From: Liolophura sinensis
Taxonomy: Eukaryota > Mollusca > Polyplacophora > Chitonida > Chitonidae
Assembly: GCF_032854445.1 (NCBI RefSeq)
Contig: NC_088295.1
Location: 51,567,249-51,627,248, forward strand
Direction of reading: 5' to 3'
DNA length: 60,000 bases
Under the pieces are notes generated by a model. That model did not search any database and was not told the DNA's origin. It saw nothing but the letters and a program-made list of their open reading frames with translations. Position 1 is the first letter of the stretch; each line of letters starts with the position of its first letter. Positions 21,201 through 27,421 of this stretch are shown here, piece after piece. The position numbers and the translations under genes are program-made.

Positions 21201-22486
21201 GTGAATCAATGCAGGGTTGACCCTGGATCTACCGCTCCCGAAATGGGTGCTCTACCAACTGTGCTATCAAGGCTGATGTAAAAAAGAGAAGATGTGTGCC
21301 AAAACATTAAAACTTGTACATACTGTATTAGCTAAATGTTTCAAGTCGTTTTGGTAAAGGTACTGTCACAATTGAGCAGTCTTAATATGTGTCAAAGTCA
21401 GATAAATGTATGAAAGTACTGCATACAACACGTCCTGGATCTGTGACTGTACATCAGTGCTTGTATCACACAAAACTTGTCAAAGTACCCTTCCACAAAA
21501 CTTGTCAAAGTGCCCCTCCACAAAGGTTTATTCCACTAAAGCCTATGACCCCCGATATGCTTCAATTATCGCCGCATGCGGTTACTGAGTAGGGGGAGTA
21601 CGTCTACAATGGGCGGAGATTGATAGACATAACTACTGTGCCATATTTGTCTACAACGTGCAAAACTTAAACAAATTTCAGTGTGTCATTCATTAATATT
21701 TTTTCGTGCATATGGAATAAAGGATACCTCTGTCATTGCTGATGCCACGTTGAATCTGTTAGGAGCGTAACTGTTAGAAAACCTAATTATATATTCTGGT
21801 CAAGTCTCGGAATAAGAAAAGTGTTCAATCAATTTACTGACAGAATTTCGATCACCACCTACCTCAGCAGGGTTAAATGGATTATCCCTATTTCCCTTGT
21901 TTTTGCTAAGCTGTTACAGTTACTAATACCCAGATTAACGGAAGGTGTGAAACCGTAGGCGTTAGTGGAATACGCCTCCACAAAACTTGTCAAAGTACCC
22001 TCCACGCAATTTGTCAAAGTGCCCCTCCACACAATTTGTCAAAGTACCCTCCACACAATTTGTCAAAAGTGCCCCTCCACACAATTTGTCAAAGTACCCG
22101 CCACGCAATTTGTCAAAGTGCCCCTCCACACAATTTGTCAAAGTGCCCCTCCACACAATTTGTCAAAGTGTCCTTCCACAAAACTTGCTTAGTGGTACAA
22201 TGCCTATTCCAAAACCCACTTTTGTCTTATTTCAGGAAGATATATACTTGTAAAAAAGTGTCTTCTATGATTTTTGCACTTAGCTACAGTTTTCGGAGAA
22301 GTAAATAAGGCTAGCATGTTTTGGAACCAGATAAGCGGGTTGCTATCTGTAGATTGCAAATATTTCCCGATTCTCAAGACTCTTATGTAATAGCTATGAT
22401 CAAATGGAATGTGGAAGACTGAATAAAAATTTAGATTCAAGTACTCACCTATCCCAGGAAACCTCCGTGGGGCGTTTTCTTGACAT
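233..22486 (-). CDS. RBM33: RBM33-like RNA-binding protein, 17 coding exons
   Basis: Coding exons on the minus strand, 5' to 3': 22449-22486, 18406-18463, 17276-17454, 16644-16737, 15870-15962, 14431-14578, 13098-13603, 12419-12590, 9804-9925, 9058-9441, 8322-8523, 7769-8077, 3688-3838, 2441-3264, 1696-1821, 1136-1224, 233-281. They sum to about 1,180 codons, close to the roughly 1,170 residues of human RBM33. Matches to RBM33 as I know it: WDSDDDLLQDDL near the start, GRARFKSER then IPDTLEISEEQ around residues 178-215, KIEEQKRLRAEI in a coiled coil near 780, RGG-type repeats around 880-1090, and an RRM (FISIDNL, KAIVKFQNP) finishing in RHLLDLSSIRI at the C-terminus. RBM33 is a nuclear RNA-binding protein reported to act in mRNA export and as an ALKBH5/m6A partner. 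Phases agree from exon 1 to the start of exon 7 and from the end of exon 12 to the stop. The middle needs several frame corrections (see findings). The start is supported by the match immediately downstream. Confidence 0.88.
282..1135 (-). other. RBM33 intron 16
   Basis: AT-rich intron of 854 bp. It holds a 27-bp tandem repeat at 979-1113 next to the upstream donor; I see nothing else in it. Confidence 0.7.
979..1113. repeat. 27-bp tandem repeat, 5 copies
   Basis: Five nearly perfect copies of a unit starting ATGCTGATTAACACATGGAT. The unit length is a multiple of three without stops, so short repetitive reading frames open on both strands; these are not genes. The array ends only 22 bp from exon 16 of RBM33. 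Confidence 0.95.
1136..1224 (-). CDS. RBM33: RBM33 exon 16 (RRM, RNP1 part)
   Basis: Acceptor TTGTTTTAG and donor GTAAGC. Encodes the second third of the RRM including the RNP1-like NKAIVKFQNPGH, matching KAIAKFKEPAH of human RBM33. Enters in phase 0 after exon 15 and leaves two bases for the Arg codon completed by exon 17. Confidence 0.92.
1225..1695 (-). other. RBM33 intron 15
   Basis: 471-bp intron containing an old 44-bp fragment of the tRNA-like SINE head at 1377-1420 (plus orientation). Otherwise unremarkable. Confidence 0.65.
1377..1420 (+). mobile_element. SINE-1 head fragment
   Basis: Matches the box-B side of the SINE-1 tRNA-like head (GAGTTCAAGTCC, then the GCTTCCTCT stretch). 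The rest has decayed or was never inserted. Confidence 0.5.
1696..1821 (-). CDS. RBM33: RBM33 exon 15 (RRM, RNP2 part)
   Basis: Acceptor ATATTTCCAG, donor GTATGT, 42 codons in phase 0. Encodes the first beta strand and helix of the RRM: QFISIDNLSKSTT, then KLYQLCRTVGPVE, aligning with VEGLSSSTT..LRKLLMSVGPI of human RBM33. Confidence 0.93.
1822..2440 (-). other. RBM33 intron 14
   Basis: 619-bp intron carrying a minus-oriented SINE-1 copy (2045-2203). Nothing else recognised. Confidence 0.7.
2045..2203 (-). mobile_element. SINE-1 copy, 3' part missing
   Basis: tRNA-derived SINE in minus orientation. The head lies on the right (complement of GCGCTAGCGCGCTAACCAAC) and the body runs to CCCAGAGGAAACCCACGACC. 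The conserved tail that normally lies further left is absent. Confidence 0.85.
2441..3264 (-). CDS. RBM33: RBM33 exon 14 (RGG/Gln-rich)
   Basis: Largest exon, 275 codons, fully open, with acceptor TTCTTGGCCAG and donor GTAAGC. Rich in RG, GQ and QM/QQ: many dispersed RGQ, RGRGQ and RGG motifs typical of arginine-methylated RNA-binding tails. Phase agrees with exon 13 (G plus GA) and with exon 15 (phase 0). An open plus-strand frame over 2419-2841 is the antisense shadow. Confidence 0.92.
3265..3687 (-). other. RBM33 intron 13
   Basis: 423-bp AT-rich intron. No recognisable repeat, RNA gene or coding segment. Confidence 0.6.
3688..3838 (-). CDS. RBM33: RBM33 exon 13 (coiled coil)
   Basis: Acceptor TTTGCTTTCAG, 50 codons plus one base. 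Encodes a highly charged helix: DEETRLLNEKIEEQKRLRAE, then an Arg/Lys/Gln-rich stretch ending QKKLAEQ. This is the most RBM33-diagnostic block; human has DEETRQYRLKIEEQKRLREE. Confidence 0.95.
3903..4013. repeat. 37-bp tandem repeat, 3 copies
   Basis: Three copies of a unit starting AAAATCCAGTATACTGCACA and ending GGTTGAACAAC, spaced 37-38 bp. Confidence 0.85.
4676..6660. repeat. 63-bp tandem array with internal inverted block
   Basis: About 31 copies of a 63-bp unit (AGTAACTTATACAGAAGGTC, then TAATACTTCCTCATCCCAAC, TGTCAGCTGT and ACACTACCACCAT). Because 63 is 21 codons and the unit lacks stops in two frames, plus-strand reading frames of up to about 300 codons appear (for example 5004-5930, with SNLYRRSNTSSSQLSAVHYH repeated). 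They sit antisense inside an intron, have no start context or splice links, and are not genes. Copies at about 5850-6086 are inverted relative to the rest. Confidence 0.97.
5850..6086. repeat. Inverted block within the 63-bp array
   Basis: Roughly three and a half units read as the reverse complement of the surrounding array (CTATGGTGGTAGTGTACAGC, then TGACAGTTGGGATGAGGAAG). Both junctions fall inside units, so the array can fold into long hairpins. Confidence 0.93.
7769..8077 (-). CDS. RBM33: RBM33 exon 12 (Asn/Gln/Pro-rich)
   Basis: Acceptor TTTGTGTAG, donor GTGAGC. The first part reads FPRGQMVQPLQRRSRPG then a poly-Asn run; the last part reads KVSRKTERKNVKDRLQLPSK, a poly-Gln/Pro run, and PVIQPKEPE, which joins exon 13 in phase as in human RBM33 (KEPEDEETR). 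The two parts are in different frames; the switch lies near the G5 run in GTCTGGGGGAGG (about 7943-7947). Confidence 0.85.
8078..8321 (-). other. RBM33 intron 11
   Basis: 244-bp intron with normal GT-AG ends; nothing else recognised. Confidence 0.6.
8322..8523 (-). CDS. RBM33: RBM33 exon 11 (Pro/Gln-rich)
   Basis: Acceptor TTTCTTGCAG, donor GTATGT. The 3' part reads APRPFSQQQQP, then SQFQQAQMQNRGKG, and joins exon 12 in phase (GKG-FPRGQM). The 5' end reads QRDPAHPVW in another frame; the shift can be placed at the G run of TTTGGGCTAC (about 8495-8503). Other frames also stay open in this low-complexity exon, so the exact protein is uncertain. Confidence 0.75.
8524..9057 (-). other. RBM33 intron 10
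   Basis: 534-bp intron with a degenerate minus-oriented SINE-1 at 8574-8787; otherwise empty. Confidence 0.65.
8574..8787 (-). mobile_element. Degenerate SINE-1 copy
   Basis: Minus orientation. The tail side (GATTGGTGTTAATAATGTACCCAAGAATATTTCACTTATATGG in short pieces) and body (CCAGCATTATGGTGG, GAAGCCAGCATG) are clear, but many substitutions and a decayed head mark it as old. Confidence 0.8.
9058..9441 (-). CDS. RBM33: RBM33 exon 10 (Pro/Gln-rich)
   Basis: Acceptor CGTTGACAG, donor GTACCT. Open in one frame over most of its length (QAHALPSRGLAPGPMQPLL, SPPKPAGPLI, PPASQAYRQGQ). The 3' end looks coding in the next frame instead: GLPYQANNNRFHSPQRQQQQ, then HQANT, which reaches the donor without a stop. 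The switch can be placed at the CCC in TTAACCCAACC (about 9173-9180), or a tiny intron could be involved. Confidence 0.75.
9442..9803 (-). other. RBM33 intron 9
   Basis: 362-bp AT-rich intron with a purine-rich strand near 9451-9470; no repeats or RNA genes seen. Confidence 0.55.
9804..9925 (-). CDS. RBM33: RBM33 exon 9 (Pro/Gln/Tyr-rich)
   Basis: Acceptor TATATTTTCAG, donor GTAAGA. The phase inherited from exon 8 gives PPHSYHEQQGLYPW and then a stop. The middle reads YNSRGPTLASPSQALPQHRP in the next frame, and the end must shift again to join exon 10. One base fewer in each of two runs (GGG near 9882, CCC near 9811) would restore continuity. Exon boundaries are convincing; the reading frame is not. 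Confidence 0.65.
9926..12418 (-). other. RBM33 intron 8
   Basis: 2.5-kb intron, of which 10095-12167 is a 56-bp tandem array. The rest is ordinary AT-rich sequence. Confidence 0.8.
10095..12167. repeat. 56-bp tandem array, about 37 copies
   Basis: Unit CTTAAAATGTGAGGGGATTT, then AYCAATCTCAYTGGCTACAA, then ATCACATTATACTGGC. Variant units (CCAGG in place of ACTGG, GACGGG, GAATGG, TATTATTCTGGCCTG) recur in fixed order, giving a higher-order period: the run at 10486-10650 is repeated at 10934-11098, exactly 448 bp or 8 units later. Lies wholly inside an RBM33 intron. Confidence 0.98.
12419..12590 (-). CDS. RBM33: RBM33 exon 8 (His/Pro-rich)
   Basis: Acceptor CTTTTTTCAG, donor GTCAGA. Phase 0 from exon 7: LAFPEPHRGPE, HHMGHDPHRGH, then PRGMPQQQAFSS and one leftover base. 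Low-complexity His/Pro/Gly/Gln composition fits the disordered middle of RBM33. Confidence 0.87.
12591..13097 (-). other. RBM33 intron 7
   Basis: 507-bp intron containing a 5'-truncated SINE-1 with a perfect 14-bp target-site duplication (12877-13044). Confidence 0.75.
12877..13044 (-). mobile_element. 5'-truncated SINE-1 with 14-bp target duplication
   Basis: Element 12891-13030, minus orientation, tail (TTTATTTATTTATTTGAATG) at left and truncated inside the body at right. Flanked by the exact duplication CTATGCATATTAAA at 12877-12890 and 13031-13044. Truncation plus long duplication is the signature of LINE-driven retrotransposition. The right duplication lies 53 bp from RBM33 exon 7. Confidence 0.95.
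13098..13603 (-). CDS. RBM33: RBM33 exon 7 (conserved helix, RG, Pro-rich)
   Basis: Acceptor TTTTTTACAG, donor GTAAGA. With the last base of exon 6 it reads EISEEQQATIDEFLTKDGRK, then KKQRGGFQRGG, matching ELSAEAKAALLEFEERE..RRGGRRGG of human RBM33. After about 40 codons the frame meets TGA at 13482-13484, yet the same frame continues open for about 125 more codons (HQPSRYPNPHMMQ, KILINPHFRG, PSRQRHSAPQLPQ) to a good donor. A 42-bp GT-AG interval (GTAGGAG..GGCCCAG) spans the stop and keeps the frame if removed. Confidence 0.85.
13604..14430 (-). other. RBM33 intron 6
   Basis: 827-bp intron. Contains a two-copy 67-bp direct repeat at 14101-14234 (shared core TAGCTGAGGTCATGCAA); nothing else recognised. 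Confidence 0.65.
14101..14234. repeat. 67-bp direct repeat, 2 copies
   Basis: Two adjacent copies sharing GTAGCTGAGGTCATGCAA, ACAAATCCAGGCTG and TGCTGCTA, offset by 67 bp. Confidence 0.85.
14431..14578 (-). CDS. RBM33: RBM33 exon 6 (acidic/Ser plus conserved RFKSER)
   Basis: Acceptor ATTTTGACAG, donor GTGCTG. Reads GDVGADEGEGSSSESESDGE, then GRARFKSERAAIVSLSQSKS and RTDIPDTL. Human RBM33 has GRLRFKTER..IRLSDVTRERRNIPETL at the same place, so this exon anchors the identification. Confidence 0.95.
14848..14931 (-). mobile_element. SINE-1 tail fragment
   Basis: Minus orientation: TTTATTTATTTGATTGATGT followed by decayed body sequence (GCACTTATACTGTGGTGAGG, GGAGGAAACCCATCACC). Confidence 0.65.
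15424..15545 (-). mobile_element. Internally deleted SINE-1 copy
   Basis: Minus orientation. The tail start (TTTATTTGATTGATGCTTCA) is joined directly to the body (ACCATCTGCAGGCTGCTGGC) and part of the head; about 100 bp of the middle is missing. Confidence 0.7.
15584..15864 (+). mobile_element. Full-length SINE-1 with 10-bp target duplication
   Basis: Reference copy for the family. The tRNA-like head has box A TGGCTCAGTCGG and box B GAGTTCAAGTCC, followed by the body (GGTCTGCCAGCAACCTGC) and the tail (TATAAGTGAAATATTCTTGA..AATCAAATAAATAAATAAAT). Flanked by TTGAATGTAG at 15584-15593 and 15855-15864. Antisense to RBM33. Confidence 0.95.
15870..15962 (-). CDS. RBM33: RBM33 exon 5 (acidic)
   Basis: Acceptor GTTTTTGTAG, 31 codons in phase 0: EEDVDYREGEFDGGSELDST, then ADTQPGLDTTD. 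The donor is the weak GAT|GTACGC, next to a SINE insertion. Confidence 0.9.
15963..16643 (-). other. RBM33 intron 4
   Basis: 681-bp AT-rich intron; no repeat, RNA gene or coding segment recognised. Confidence 0.6.
16644..16737 (-). CDS. RBM33: RBM33 exon 4 (acidic)
   Basis: Acceptor TGATGTTTAG, donor GTGGGT. Its first base completes an Asp codon; it then reads VSQELGEDVLVIEPEVDSSL, then LNDTQEEGDQL. Ends in phase 0. Confidence 0.9.
16738..17275 (-). other. RBM33 intron 3
   Basis: 538-bp intron carrying a truncated SINE-1 at 16879-16968; otherwise AT-rich. Confidence 0.65.
16879..16968 (-). mobile_element. 5'-truncated SINE-1
   Basis: Minus orientation; tail and about 60 bp of body only. 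Possible short duplication CTACTAAT / CCACTAAT at the two ends. Confidence 0.8.
17276..17454 (-). CDS. RBM33: RBM33 exon 3 (acidic)
   Basis: Acceptor GTTGTCAG, donor GTAAGT, 59 codons plus two bases. Reads KEETEEELDEDALLGSDDEA, then a Thr/Ser/Asp-rich stretch and FGVPETVDYEFAE. Resembles the acidic LSDEELNDDLLQSDNEDEE segment of human RBM33. Confidence 0.93.
17455..18405 (-). other. RBM33 intron 2
   Basis: 951-bp intron with a 60-bp fragment of the SINE-2 tail at 17848-17908; nothing else recognised. Confidence 0.65.
17848..17908 (-). mobile_element. SINE-2 tail fragment
   Basis: Contains GTGAGTGAGTGCTTGATGTT, then TTTTTCAGTCATATGACGAA, the tail of the SINE-2 family (copies at 20922 and 25656). 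Confidence 0.75.
18406..18463 (-). CDS. RBM33: RBM33 exon 2
   Basis: Acceptor AAATTTACAG, donor GTAAGA. Completes the Ser codon begun in exon 1 and reads DDDLLQDDLSGINAFPHSK, matching the WDSELEDDLLGEDLLSG region of human RBM33. Ends in phase 0. Confidence 0.93.
19078..19350 (+). mobile_element. Degenerate SINE-1 copy
   Basis: Plus orientation. The head is strongly decayed; body (GGTCTGCAGCAACCTGCGGA) and tail (TAAGTGAAATATCCTTGAGT..CACCAATCAAATAAAC) are clear. Confidence 0.8.
19395..19590 (-). mobile_element. SINE-3-like fragment
   Basis: Shares ATGCTGAAGACACCAG and the following organisation with the element at 58001-58312. The tRNA-like end (GATTTAGATAAAGCATCTGC read on the minus strand) is degenerate. 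Confidence 0.5.
20515..20597 (+). mobile_element. Internally deleted SINE-1 fragment
   Basis: AAGCAACCTGCGGGTGGTTG is joined directly to TAAGTGAAATATTCTTGAGT and the AAATAAATAAATT end, so the middle of the element is missing. Confidence 0.8.
20758..20784. repeat. 27-base G run
   Basis: Uninterrupted G tract on the plus strand (C tract on the RBM33 transcript). Its length in the assembly may be inexact. Confidence 0.95.
20922..21282 (-). mobile_element. SINE-2, tRNA-derived, full length
   Basis: Read on the minus strand: tRNA-like head at the right end (box A TAGCACAGTTGGTAGAGC, box B GGGTCAACCC), a body of about 200 bp, then the tail CATATGACTGAAAAATTGTT, AAGTACAACGTTAAACCCCA, AGCACTCGCTCACTC. 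The body carries an open frame (20878-21162) also recognisable in the copy at 25656. Confidence 0.9.
21476..21528. repeat. 25-bp repeat, small cluster
   Basis: Two copies of CAAAACTTGTCAAAGTRCCC with CTCCA spacing; the same unit forms the larger array at 21976-22190. Confidence 0.85.
21976..22190. repeat. 25-bp tandem array, about 8 copies
   Basis: Unit ACAATTTGTCAAAGTGCCCC followed by TCCAC, with 24-26-bp spacing. Open frames across it on both strands are repeat artefacts. Confidence 0.93.
22449..22486 (-). CDS. RBM33: RBM33 exon 1, coding part
   Basis: ATG at 22484-22486, reading MSRKRPTEVSWD plus two bases; donor ATAG|GTGAGT. The next exon supplies S-DDDLL, giving the conserved WDS..DDLL motif near the N-terminus. 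No nearer in-frame ATG fits, so this start is preferred. Human RBM33 has about 40 more N-terminal residues. Confidence 0.87.
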
Positions 22487-22564
22487 ACTGGAGGAGATTA
22501 TCTGAGATTGCTTAAGAAAGTCGTCCTATAAATCAGCTTTCAGCTTGCTGCTTAACCACATCTT
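22487..22564 (-). other. RBM33 5' UTR part of exon 1
   Basis: A strong acceptor (TTCTTTGTTTTCCAG) ends at 22565, so the coding exon begins with 78 bases of 5' UTR and at least one further non-coding exon must lie to the right. I could not place it. Confidence 0.65.
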
Positions 22565-24962
22565 CTGGAAAACAAAGAAGATTAACAATTCATAGAGACA
22601 ACAATATATGATCTAAATACATAAGACTTATAGTACAACAACCGGGTAAACAAATAAACACAAACAAAAACTGCAAGGGGGAGCTACATTGTGGAATATG
22701 ATGTCTGGTGAATTTGGATTTACATTCATTATTGTCAATTTTGCTTGTATTATTGAGCAGAAATACATCTGGAGATAAAAATACGAAAACTAGAAATGCT
22801 CAGGAGCACATGTGTATATCTAAGTTTAACCATTAGTGCTTCCTGGAATTACTATATTTTATACAACATACGCAAAGCTTGTTTTGTGTCAAAGCCAGGG
22901 TAATTAAGTTGAATATTTAACACGCTTTGCATGTTCTAGTCCATGCAACTGTCTTACAAGATAATTAAAAAAAAAAACTAGTGTGTCGTCCTGATTTATT
23001 CTGTGTATTCCATATGTTCTGAAATTATTACAAATATGCTGTGTAAAATAGACAGAACATAATCCAGTACAGATTTATGCATTTTCTAACAAATGTCACA
23101 TCAAGATGGAGTGCTTAATCCAATTTAGTGTCACTTCATCCATAATTATCAACTCAAATTTGTGAAATATTAAAGAAAATGAACATGCTTAAAATCAGTA
23201 TTCTTTCCTCTTTGTAATGCCCAAAATTCGCTGAATGAACCATTCTGCTAAAGTTACCACTCGCTCGATGATGCATTTCTGCCCATGTATAAGGTAGGCT
23301 ACATGTATAAAGGTAATACTATCAATTTCACGTTTTCTCAGGACAAATAGCAACATCTTTGCAACTTTCTCTTTAGGTTCAGAAAAGCACACTATATCCA
23401 TGTACCTGCTATAGAAATTTCTCATTGATTTACGTGTAATCTCATAGTCTAGTGTGATATGAGAGTAAACCAGTCATTTTCCCAGTTCCAGGTCAGGCAT
23501 CTTCATCCTATCAGAATCACCCTGACAACTTTGCACTGCTGAGCCGTGCTGACTTTTCTTTCTCATTAACTATGCATTTTGAGATGTCATAAGATATACG
23601 TATGACATACATGTATGGTAGTGGCTGCAACTGCTCCGAATATTACTGAACTAATGAATGTATGATCATCGCAAATGATACCCGATTCAAAGCTAGAAGT
23701 TTGTCCCAGCACCTTTTAATTTGGTTTAGCCTTGACTTTTACAGCACTCCATGTGATGCAGAAACACTAGGGATGCCCACTGCCTAATTTTTACCCCACA
23801 TTACTGCTTTAACTCACTAAGACAAACAATATTTCACACTGGCTAGCCTGAAAAATACACTGGCCACAGCCCCATATTATCACTAGCACCAGTCAACTTC
23901 CGTTTAGAATACTGTGTGCACCAAAGACAAAAGACACAAGCTACAGTAGTAAATATGACATGGAATTTCAACTGTGAAGGTGACAACACGGTGGCCTATT
24001 CAGGTGAGCGAGTGGTGATATTTTGTAACCTAGCTAGTGACAGCAGTGCTGTGGAGAAAATATAATTGGTTGGTTGGTTCATTAACCCTTGGAGCATTTG
24101 CGGCTAGTAGGCTAAATATGTAAATACATGTAAAGAGTTAATCTTTTTCTGCCAAGATAGTTTACCTCTTTAAGCTACTGCTTGATTCGGAACTAGCTGT
24201 TTGGTTTGAAACTTTGAAATATGAGAACTTAGCTCATTTAATTTAATGGAGCAAATTCTGATTAAACCTGAAGGATGTCATCAAGTTTATTACAATATCT
24301 GCTGTAAGTACTAGCCCGCAAATTCAGACTACTGAGAGACCAGATTATCTACAGTACAGGTAGACAACAGCTTCTCTGGCACGCTGCACTGGTGTTTGTC
24401 GGCAAAGTAGGCTAGCAGTGCAGGTTACATGGAACTGGGTGATAAATGAACGTGAACAAATCAGTTATCGATATCAAAATCATTGACAAAGGACAAAGCA
24501 ATGGTGTGCCCTAGCTCTGAAAAGCTCTACATTTGCTCATACTCCAGCTGAGCGATGAATCTGTATATTAACTTTTCTTGGGGCAGGGACAGAGTTCTGC
24601 CGCCTCGAACCTTTAGCACTTAGATTTGTGTCTCCTGCAAAAGTACAGACCTGCAGACATGTGCGCGCTACATTTTCGACGGTCTCATCTTTATTTCTTA
24701 GCAGCCTTGAAGTTCGCCCAATGTTACAATTAAACCAACTAATTAAACCTAATGGTGACCAAGTACGTTATGCAGCTTCGTACTTACACACATAGCATTT
24801 GCAAAGGGCTTCATAACCAGCATAATTGAAGGGAAGGATAGTTTCATATGCGCCGTGTATATGGTAGCCATTTCATAACTGAGAAGTCAGCAGAGAGGGA
24901 GACTTTAATAAATATGGATGGATATTTACCTTTGGGATGATCAACATCTGGGGATTTTAACA

Positions 24963-25050
24963 GTCAAGTGTCCTATGACCCTAGGCATTGTAAAGGAGTG
25001 GCTAAGTCAAGTGTCTTAGGTCCCTAAGCATTGTAAAGGAGTGGCTGGAC
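24963..25050. repeat. 43-bp direct repeat, 2 copies
   Basis: Two copies sharing GTCAAGTGTC and GCATTGTAAAGGAGTGGCT. Confidence 0.85.
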
Positions 25051-25641
25051 AGGCAGTGTAGGTAAGTAATCTACTGCTTTCCAAAATTGTTCAATTTGTC
25101 ATACCAGGCTGAAGGGGACTGATCCATGACTAAGCAAGGCCCTAAGAGCCTTGCCATCCAGGGCTAGGCATGACGAGAGGCAACACTGTTTACAATCACC
25201 ATGGCCATCATGGTGGATAGGTTCCATTTTAACATGGGTTGATGATTTTTGAGATGAGATGGCTGCTAAAGGATAACATAAATGAATGATTACGGCTTAA
25301 TATCACCTCAGCTAAAGGATAAAGGTGAGGCCGCCCAAACTGTAATGCACATATTTTGCAGGCGTGTACTTTCGCAAGAGACATAAGATAAGGGTGTAAG
25401 GTTCGAGGTAGTAGAACTCTGCCACTACTTCCAGGGGTTCATAGGCGTCGACCTTGACTACTGATAAACGGTAGTTAAGAGGTTAAATGGCAGTTAAGAG
25501 ATTCAAAATACTGATTACAGAGTTTAAAACACTCAAAAGTATGCTATAAGCTAGAGAAAAACTGAACATGTATAATATAAATAATTATTATATAAATAAA
25601 TGACTGCATTGCATCAAGTGCAACATCCTGTGCATTTCAAC

Positions 25642-26004
25642 CACCTGCTTCAGCCCGCTTCGGGGACCGGTAGATCCAGGATCAATCCTTGATCGAGTCA
25701 CACCTAAGACTTTAAAAGAGGAAGTTGCAACTTCCTCGCTTGGCGTTCAGCATGAAGGGGATAGTGCAACGACTGGTTGACCCGTATCAGTATAATGGCT
25801 CTGGCGGGGCGGCTTACTTGCCTTCGGTAAGTCGTCTCAGTGAAGCAGCACTAAATAAAAGAGCGGTGGAAATCCGTCCTGCAACAAGGAGGCACATTAC
25901 ACATACATGCACCCTAATGATTCCTTCGTCGTCATATGACTGAAAAATTGTTGAGTACGACGTTAAACCCCAAGCACTCACTTACTCACTCACCTGCTTC
26001 AGCC
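25642..26004 (+). mobile_element. SINE-2 with 14-bp target duplication
   Basis: Element 25656-25990, flanked by exact CACCTGCTTCAGCC at 25642-25655 and 25991-26004. The head is truncated: the box-B region GGATCAATCC is kept, box A lost. Body and tail (CATATGACTGAAAAATTGTT, GAGTACGACGTTAAACCCCA) match the copy at 20922 in reverse. Confidence 0.95.
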
Positions 26005-26465
26005 TGTACATGGCAGACAGATGCATCGCACATATTTTGCATTGCAATTTAGTTATATAACTGGCTCTATCAGTGCTCAAGATGATAAACTTATCCTAGA
26101 ATGTCCATGTGTAAAAGGTTTTTTTTATGAACTGTTTCCTCTGTTGTCAAGTTCACTTTTCATACCATGTGTGTGCACAAACTCCACAGAGGTGTGGACA
26201 TGTGCCTTTATCTGGGATTATGAAACAAGACATTTCATTTGTCATATACTTTTCAATGAGCCAATCACAGGTCACATTAAATAGTAGTCTATGCTCCCCG
26301 AAGCAAGCATTCTTTTTCATGTCAGTTACTGACATCGATGGTGAGTCATTTTTTTGTCTAAACTGGCATAAACGTCAGACAAATTTTCTTGTAATTAAAA
26401 TGAATACAGCTCCCAACTGAAAGCATACTGTACTTGCCAACATGTAAAATTATCGTTCTCCTGGA

Positions 26466-26545
26466 TGATCGAGAATTTATGAATATGGTGATCGGGAATA
26501 TGATCAAGATTATGATGATCAAGAATATGATGATTGAGAACTTAT
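26466..26545. repeat. Short imperfect tandem repeat
   Basis: Irregular 18-24-bp copies of GATCAAGAATATGATGAT-like sequence. Confidence 0.6.
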
Positions 26546-27300
26546 GTTTACATGGTTTGAGATTGACAGGCGATCGACTGGTTAGAATTGATGTATGGAA
26601 TATTTTCAGTTTGATATTTCAGAATCTGAAAAACATAGAAATTAATATTACTTTGTCTTATTAATTCTACAGGGTAGTTAGAAATTACACTATTACAGTA
26701 TGACACTATTACAGGGCAGCTAGATCTGAAAAAAAAACTCAAAACGACCTTGAAAAAAACTCAGTATTTCTGATAGGGTAGTTAACATTTCGACGTCTAT
26801 GAACCCCTGTTCTCCAACAACGAAACAAGGTAGAAATTCAGAGCTAGGATATCCAGTACATTCCACAAGTTCATATGTTGTTGTTGCAATTTGCGCCTTT
26901 CGTCAGGCGAGATCGCCACATATTCTCTCACTTTAAACGAAAAGGATATGACTTACAGTCATTCCGTCTGACTTTACCTTTATTTTAAACATCTGTTTTC
27001 TCATCCTACGCCAGCATTACCTTCATACATGAAAATAGTAATAGGTTATTGTGGTGGACCATACTTTACATGTCTCCTCTAGCTCCTTGGGGTATACCAA
27101 ATCCAGGATTGTCGAGGGTGGGTTTGGAAGGTGGGGGGGGGGTCGAAAACGGACTTCATTTTATTATGCACCTGCAGCCTCCCGACTTCCTAGCAATAAT
27201 CACCATTACATGTAGGTTTCTTACTCTAATCTTGAAAAACAATGAAATAATGCTTTGTGAGGCACAATGTGGAAGTACACAGCGATTACATGTAGTGCGA

Positions 27301-27421
27301 CCTTCCCTTTGCAAAGTACCAACTTCCATTATCCAAAAAATACGAAACGGTGGCTTAGTCACTGCCTTTCAGCGTAAGTCACGTGACTATCCGAGATGTC
27401 CATCGAAAAATTTAAGTGAAG
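27301..27421 (+). promoter_or_regulatory. Candidate RN-tre first exon/promoter region
   Basis: Inference only. GC content rises, a palindromic GTCACGTGAC occurs at 27378-27387, and a good donor (GAAG|GTATGTG) lies at 27421/27422, able to splice to the acceptor at 28341. No TATA box at a convincing distance. Confidence 0.3.
27378..27387. promoter_or_regulatory. Palindromic E-box GTCACGTGAC
   Basis: Perfect match to the extended CACGTG palindrome bound by USF/MITF/TFE-type bHLH-Zip factors. It sits about 1 kb upstream of the RN-tre start codon in the divergent region. Confidence 0.4.

Larger units (their letters stand above)
18464..22448 (-). other. RBM33 intron 1
   Basis: 4-kb intron. Holds SINE-1 copies (about 19078-19350, 20515-20597), a SINE-3-like fragment (19395-19590), a 27-base G run (20758-20784), a SINE-2 copy (20922-21282) and two clusters of a 25-bp repeat (21476-21528, 21976-22190). 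No further exon seen. Confidence 0.75.
22565..27300. other. Divergent 5' region between RBM33 and RN-tre
   Basis: 4.7 kb without recognisable coding exons. Contains a 43-bp two-copy repeat (24963-25050), a SINE-2 copy with 14-bp duplication (25642-26004) and a local GATCAAGAATATGATGAT-type repeat (26466-26545). RBM33 upstream exon(s) and its promoter are expected here but are not identifiable by eye. Confidence 0.55.
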
